This document shows positions 61,822-64,000 of a DNA stretch of 64,000 nt, piece by piece. The translations under genes and the position numbers were made by a program. Position 1 is the stretch's first letter, and each line of letters opens with the position of its first letter. The stretch comes from CAG-411 sp963643465 (GTDB lineage Bacteria; Bacillota; Clostridia; Lachnospirales; Lachnospiraceae): contig CAVIJT010000001.1 of assembly GCA_963643465.1 (NCBI GenBank), positions 415,877-479,876 of the forward strand, read 5' to 3'. The notes under the pieces were generated by a model that was not told the origin of the DNA, made no database searches, and saw only the letters and a list, made by a program, of their open reading frames with translations.

Positions 61822-63696
61822 CTATTTCTTCTCCTGCAATTTTTCTTTCTTTTGTTCCAAAAAATCAATCATTTCCTGATATTTGTCACGTACTGTCTTA
61901 CTAACAATCTGCATCAAATAAATCAACTTAATCTGGATATGCCAATTTTGTTTTACGGCCTCAGGTGTCAACTCATTCCCCAACTTTTTCACCTGCATAA
62001 TGGCACTCTTATAAATATGTCCATAAAAAGTTGCTAAATCTCTATTTTTTTCTGTAACATAAGTAATCAAATCATTCGCTTCCTGCATTGCCAATACACA
62101 TTCCACTAACTGCTCCCTTGTAGCATGTTCAAAATCAAATGTCTCATAATGATAAATACGTTTCACATGCTCCTGCATCTGATGATCTAACTGCTCAATA
62201 AGTTCTATAAATGCTTTAGAATCTTGAATGATTTCGTCATATTTTTGTATTGCCACTTCATTATCCCATGGAATGTCTTTCAAATATTCATGAATTGCTT
62301 TTTCTTTTGTTTTGATACAATACTTATCAATCGCTTCCCGGAAAGTCATAATTTCACTTCCCTGTATCTTAGCTCCACCTTCCGTTGCATCAATCAACGT
62401 ATGTATTCCCACATCGGTTTTTCGTTCAAAATATTCTCGGAACAGATTAAACACACTTGTTGTTTTTACTTGATTTCCATAAATATCTTCGGTCCATAAA
62501 TATTTTTTATCCGAATCAATCTGGTTGTCATCTTCAAAAGCAGCATGTGCCTCTTCACTATGCTGTTTGTCATCTGTATATGCTAAATCCTGACCTATCA
62601 ATATAATAGGCTCACATCCTGCCGCTTCCAACACAGCATGTGCTACATTAGCACAGGAAAATCCCATAACCTCAAATTTCATATTTTCAAAATGGCGCAT
62701 CCACCAACCATCTGCACCTTCTGAAGTTTTTGCCATCAAAATCTTCTTTCCCGGAAATTCTTCCAATATATCCGGCCACACCAAACCTGGTCCTACAAAA
62801 ACTAAATCCTCATCAAAAGTTTTTCCTTTATAAAAATAATTGTAAGTAGGAATATCTCTCTCAATAGATGCAATGGCATCCGGCTTCACTCCATGTTTCA
62901 AACACTGTTGATAAGAAGCATCACAGGCAATAATTACTGCCTTTCCCTCAGCTTCTTTTAATAAATGAATATTTTTGTCCAAAGAAGGTCCAGACGCAAC
63001 TACAATTCCTGGAATTCCCTCGTATTTTCCCCGAATCTCATCTATAGAATTACACGTAATACATGAATCCACATTTTTATAATTATTTGTAACACCATTC
63101 ATCATATCTTCCGTACTATTCCCAAGAGAGTAGATGTCTGTCTTCATCTCTTCCGTCATTTTGTGCATCTTTCTTGCAATCTCTTTCCCATAGACTTGAT
63201 AGCTTGGAAGCATAACTACTTGCATATTATGTAGTAAATTGGTCCATCCACCTTGAATACATACGCGAAGAGTAAAACTATAGCTCTTTTCATCTCCTAA
63301 TGTTAATACAACCTTTTTACTCTTAAAAATAGCATCTAATCGATTAAAATACATACGATAACGTAATAAATGAATATTTTCCTCTACAATTAAAATTTTT
63401 GTATTCTCTGACGTTTTATCAATCAATTCCTCAATCAACAATAAATTCGTCATCCCCCATATAACGAATATATAATCTCTCCTAGAATCAATGTCTTTTG
63501 TGTATCTTTCAGCTTCTGCCTTCTCATTTACACTGTGCAATTTATAATATTTACCCTCGTGTTCAAAATACTCTACACCATCTTTTTTTATAACTTTCTC
63601 CCGATTTTCTTCTTCTTGTTGAAGCAATGTTAATACCACAGGTCCAACAATCATCTTTTCCAATAGTCTTGCATTATTTTTATAATGATTTGCCAT
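61822..63696 (-). CDS. maf: Maf flagellin glycosyltransferase (motility-associated factor)
   Basis: The start at 63696 (624 residues) has GGAGGAG upstream. The protein matches the Maf/DUF115 family (MptE-like core): VVASGPSLDKNIHLLKE, IACDASYQQCLKHGVKPD, ASIERDIPTYNYF, LVWPDILEEFPGKKI and IGQDLAY. Maf proteins transfer CMP-nonulosonic acids such as pseudaminic acid to Ser/Thr of flagellin in the cytoplasm. It lies between the third flagellin and the pse operon. The glycan donor would be made by the pse genes downstream. Confidence 0.9.
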   Translation of the reverse strand: MANHYKNNARLLEKMIVGPVVLTLLQQEEENREKVIKKDGVEYFEHEGKYYKLHSVNEKAEAERYTKDIDSRRDYIFVIWGMTNLLLIEELIDKTSENTKILIVEENIHLLRYRMYFNRLDAIFKSKKVVLTLGDEKSYSFTLRVCIQGGWTNLLHNMQVVMLPSYQVYGKEIARKMHKMTEEMKTDIYSLGNSTEDMMNGVTNNYKNVDSCITCNSIDEIRGKYEGIPGIVVASGPSLDKNIHLLKEAEGKAVIIACDASYQQCLKHGVKPDAIASIERDIPTYNYFYKGKTFDEDLVFVGPGLVWPDILEEFPGKKILMAKTSEGADGWWMRHFENMKFEVMGFSCANVAHAVLEAAGCEPIILIGQDLAYTDDKQHSEEAHAAFEDDNQIDSDKKYLWTEDIYGNQVKTTSVFNLFREYFERKTDVGIHTLIDATEGGAKIQGSEIMTFREAIDKYCIKTKEKAIHEYLKDIPWDNEVAIQKYDEIIQDSKAFIELIEQLDHQMQEHVKRIYHYETFDFEHATREQLVECVLAMQEANDLITYVTEKNRDLATFYGHIYKSAIMQVKKLGNELTPEAVKQNWHIQIKLIYLMQIVSKTVRDKYQEMIDFLEQKKEKLQEKK

Positions 63697-63874
63697 ATAC
63701 TCCTCCACTCTTTCTGTCCATTATTGATGTCATATTATTACAATATATCCTTTCGGCTTATTCTAATTGATAACTACAACATTCTTTTACACATGTATTA
63801 TCGACCAAATACAAAAAATATGTAATAGCCCTCTCTTATAATATAAAAGAATTCCCACCATTACCAAATACAAA

Positions 63875-63904
63875 AAAACAGAGAGCCAAAGCTCTCTGTT
63901 TTTT
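63875..63904 (-). terminator. Terminator of the partial flagellin gene
   Basis: AAAACAGAGAGC/GCTCTCTGTTTT with a 4-nt loop has a clean A-run and T-run. It lies 24 bases after the flagellin stop. Confidence 0.9.
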
Positions 63905-63927
63905 ATCATAAGTGATATTCACTATTC

Positions 63928-64000
63928 TTATTGTAATAAGCTGAGTACACCCTGATTTGACTGATTTGCCTGTGCAAGCATTGACTGACCAGCCTGCATT
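63928..64000 (-). CDS. Flagellin, C-terminal end (cut by the window edge)
   Basis: The last 23 codons read QAGQSMLAQANQSNQGVLSLL plus Gln and a TAA stop at 63928-63930. This is the standard flagellin C-terminus (MLAQANQ.NQGVL.LL), typical of the conventional flagellin in Clostridia. It lies immediately upstream of Maf on the same strand and is probably the main filament protein, to be modified by Maf. Confidence 0.9.
   Translation of the reverse strand, partial: MQAGQSMLAQANQSNQGVLSLLQ

Noticed and set aside
63720..63830. SigD promoter upstream of the Maf gene
   Set aside because: GTCGATAA is present on the minus strand, but no TAAA lies at the needed distance.

Overview
The window is a low-GC chromosomal segment from a motile, anaerobic Firmicute, most likely a Lachnospiraceae member of the Roseburia/Agathobacter/Butyrivibrio kind. 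That placement is inferred from gene families: EFR1-type ferredoxin protein, BspA-like leucine-rich repeats, KTR zinc-finger protein, JetA of the DUF5716 kind, several Rpn-like (PD-(D/E)XK) genes, flagellins, and a Gram-positive pseudaminic acid/Maf flagellin glycosylation cluster. Most genes lie on the minus strand. I saw no tRNA, rRNA, CRISPR array or complete insertion sequence.

Region 1 (1-12.3 kb) looks like an envelope and lipid module. It holds cardiolipin synthase with a small helical-repeat protein, a PlsC acyltransferase, and an OmpR-type two-component system whose operon also encodes an eight-helix membrane protein and a two-helix protein. A second small operon encodes paralogues of parts of it. 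Three promoters in this region share a direct repeat with an 11-bp period, which fits control by the local response regulator. Metabolic and remnant genes are interspersed: an amino-acid racemase, an aldo/keto reductase with its MerR regulator, a 2-hydroxyacid dehydrogenase, and fragments of a DUF1275 gene and of a mobile-element gene.

Region 2 (12.4-24.4 kb) is accessory. It has a large secreted M6-type metalloprotease with two CBM25-like starch-binding modules and a BspA-type repeat tail, split by a frameshift. It also has an AlkD-like glycosylase, PadR, GNAT and FRG-domain proteins, a frameshifted methyltransferase, and a two- or three-gene unit built on a GmrSD-like DUF262/HNH protein.

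Region 3 (24.4-39 kb) is mostly regulators paired with effectors: TetR/EFR1, HxlR/PEBP, TrmB/PfkB kinase, TetR/cysteine hydrolase and MarR/citrate synthase, plus two chemoreceptors, an AAA/DUF4143 ATPase and an orphan ParE/RelE toxin. Several operators are readable, including a near-perfect CIRCE element ahead of marR-citrate synthase.

Region 4 (39.3-47.1 kb) contains a Wadjet/Mks-like jetA-jetB-jetC set with no jetD in the window, a (p)ppGpp synthetase-like gene, and two small unknown genes.

Region 5 (47.1-64 kb) is flagellar: a giant flagellin of about 1266 residues with an internal repeat array, a flagellinolysin (flagellin with an inserted HExxH metallopeptidase) co-oriented just upstream behind a SigD-like promoter, a complete pseB/C/F/G/H/I pathway that also encodes a PIG-L deacetylase and a formyltransferase, the Maf glycosyltransferase, and the 3' end of a third flagellin at the window edge. 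Together these would make filaments that are glycosylated, possibly with an N-formylated pseudaminic acid, and in part proteolytic.
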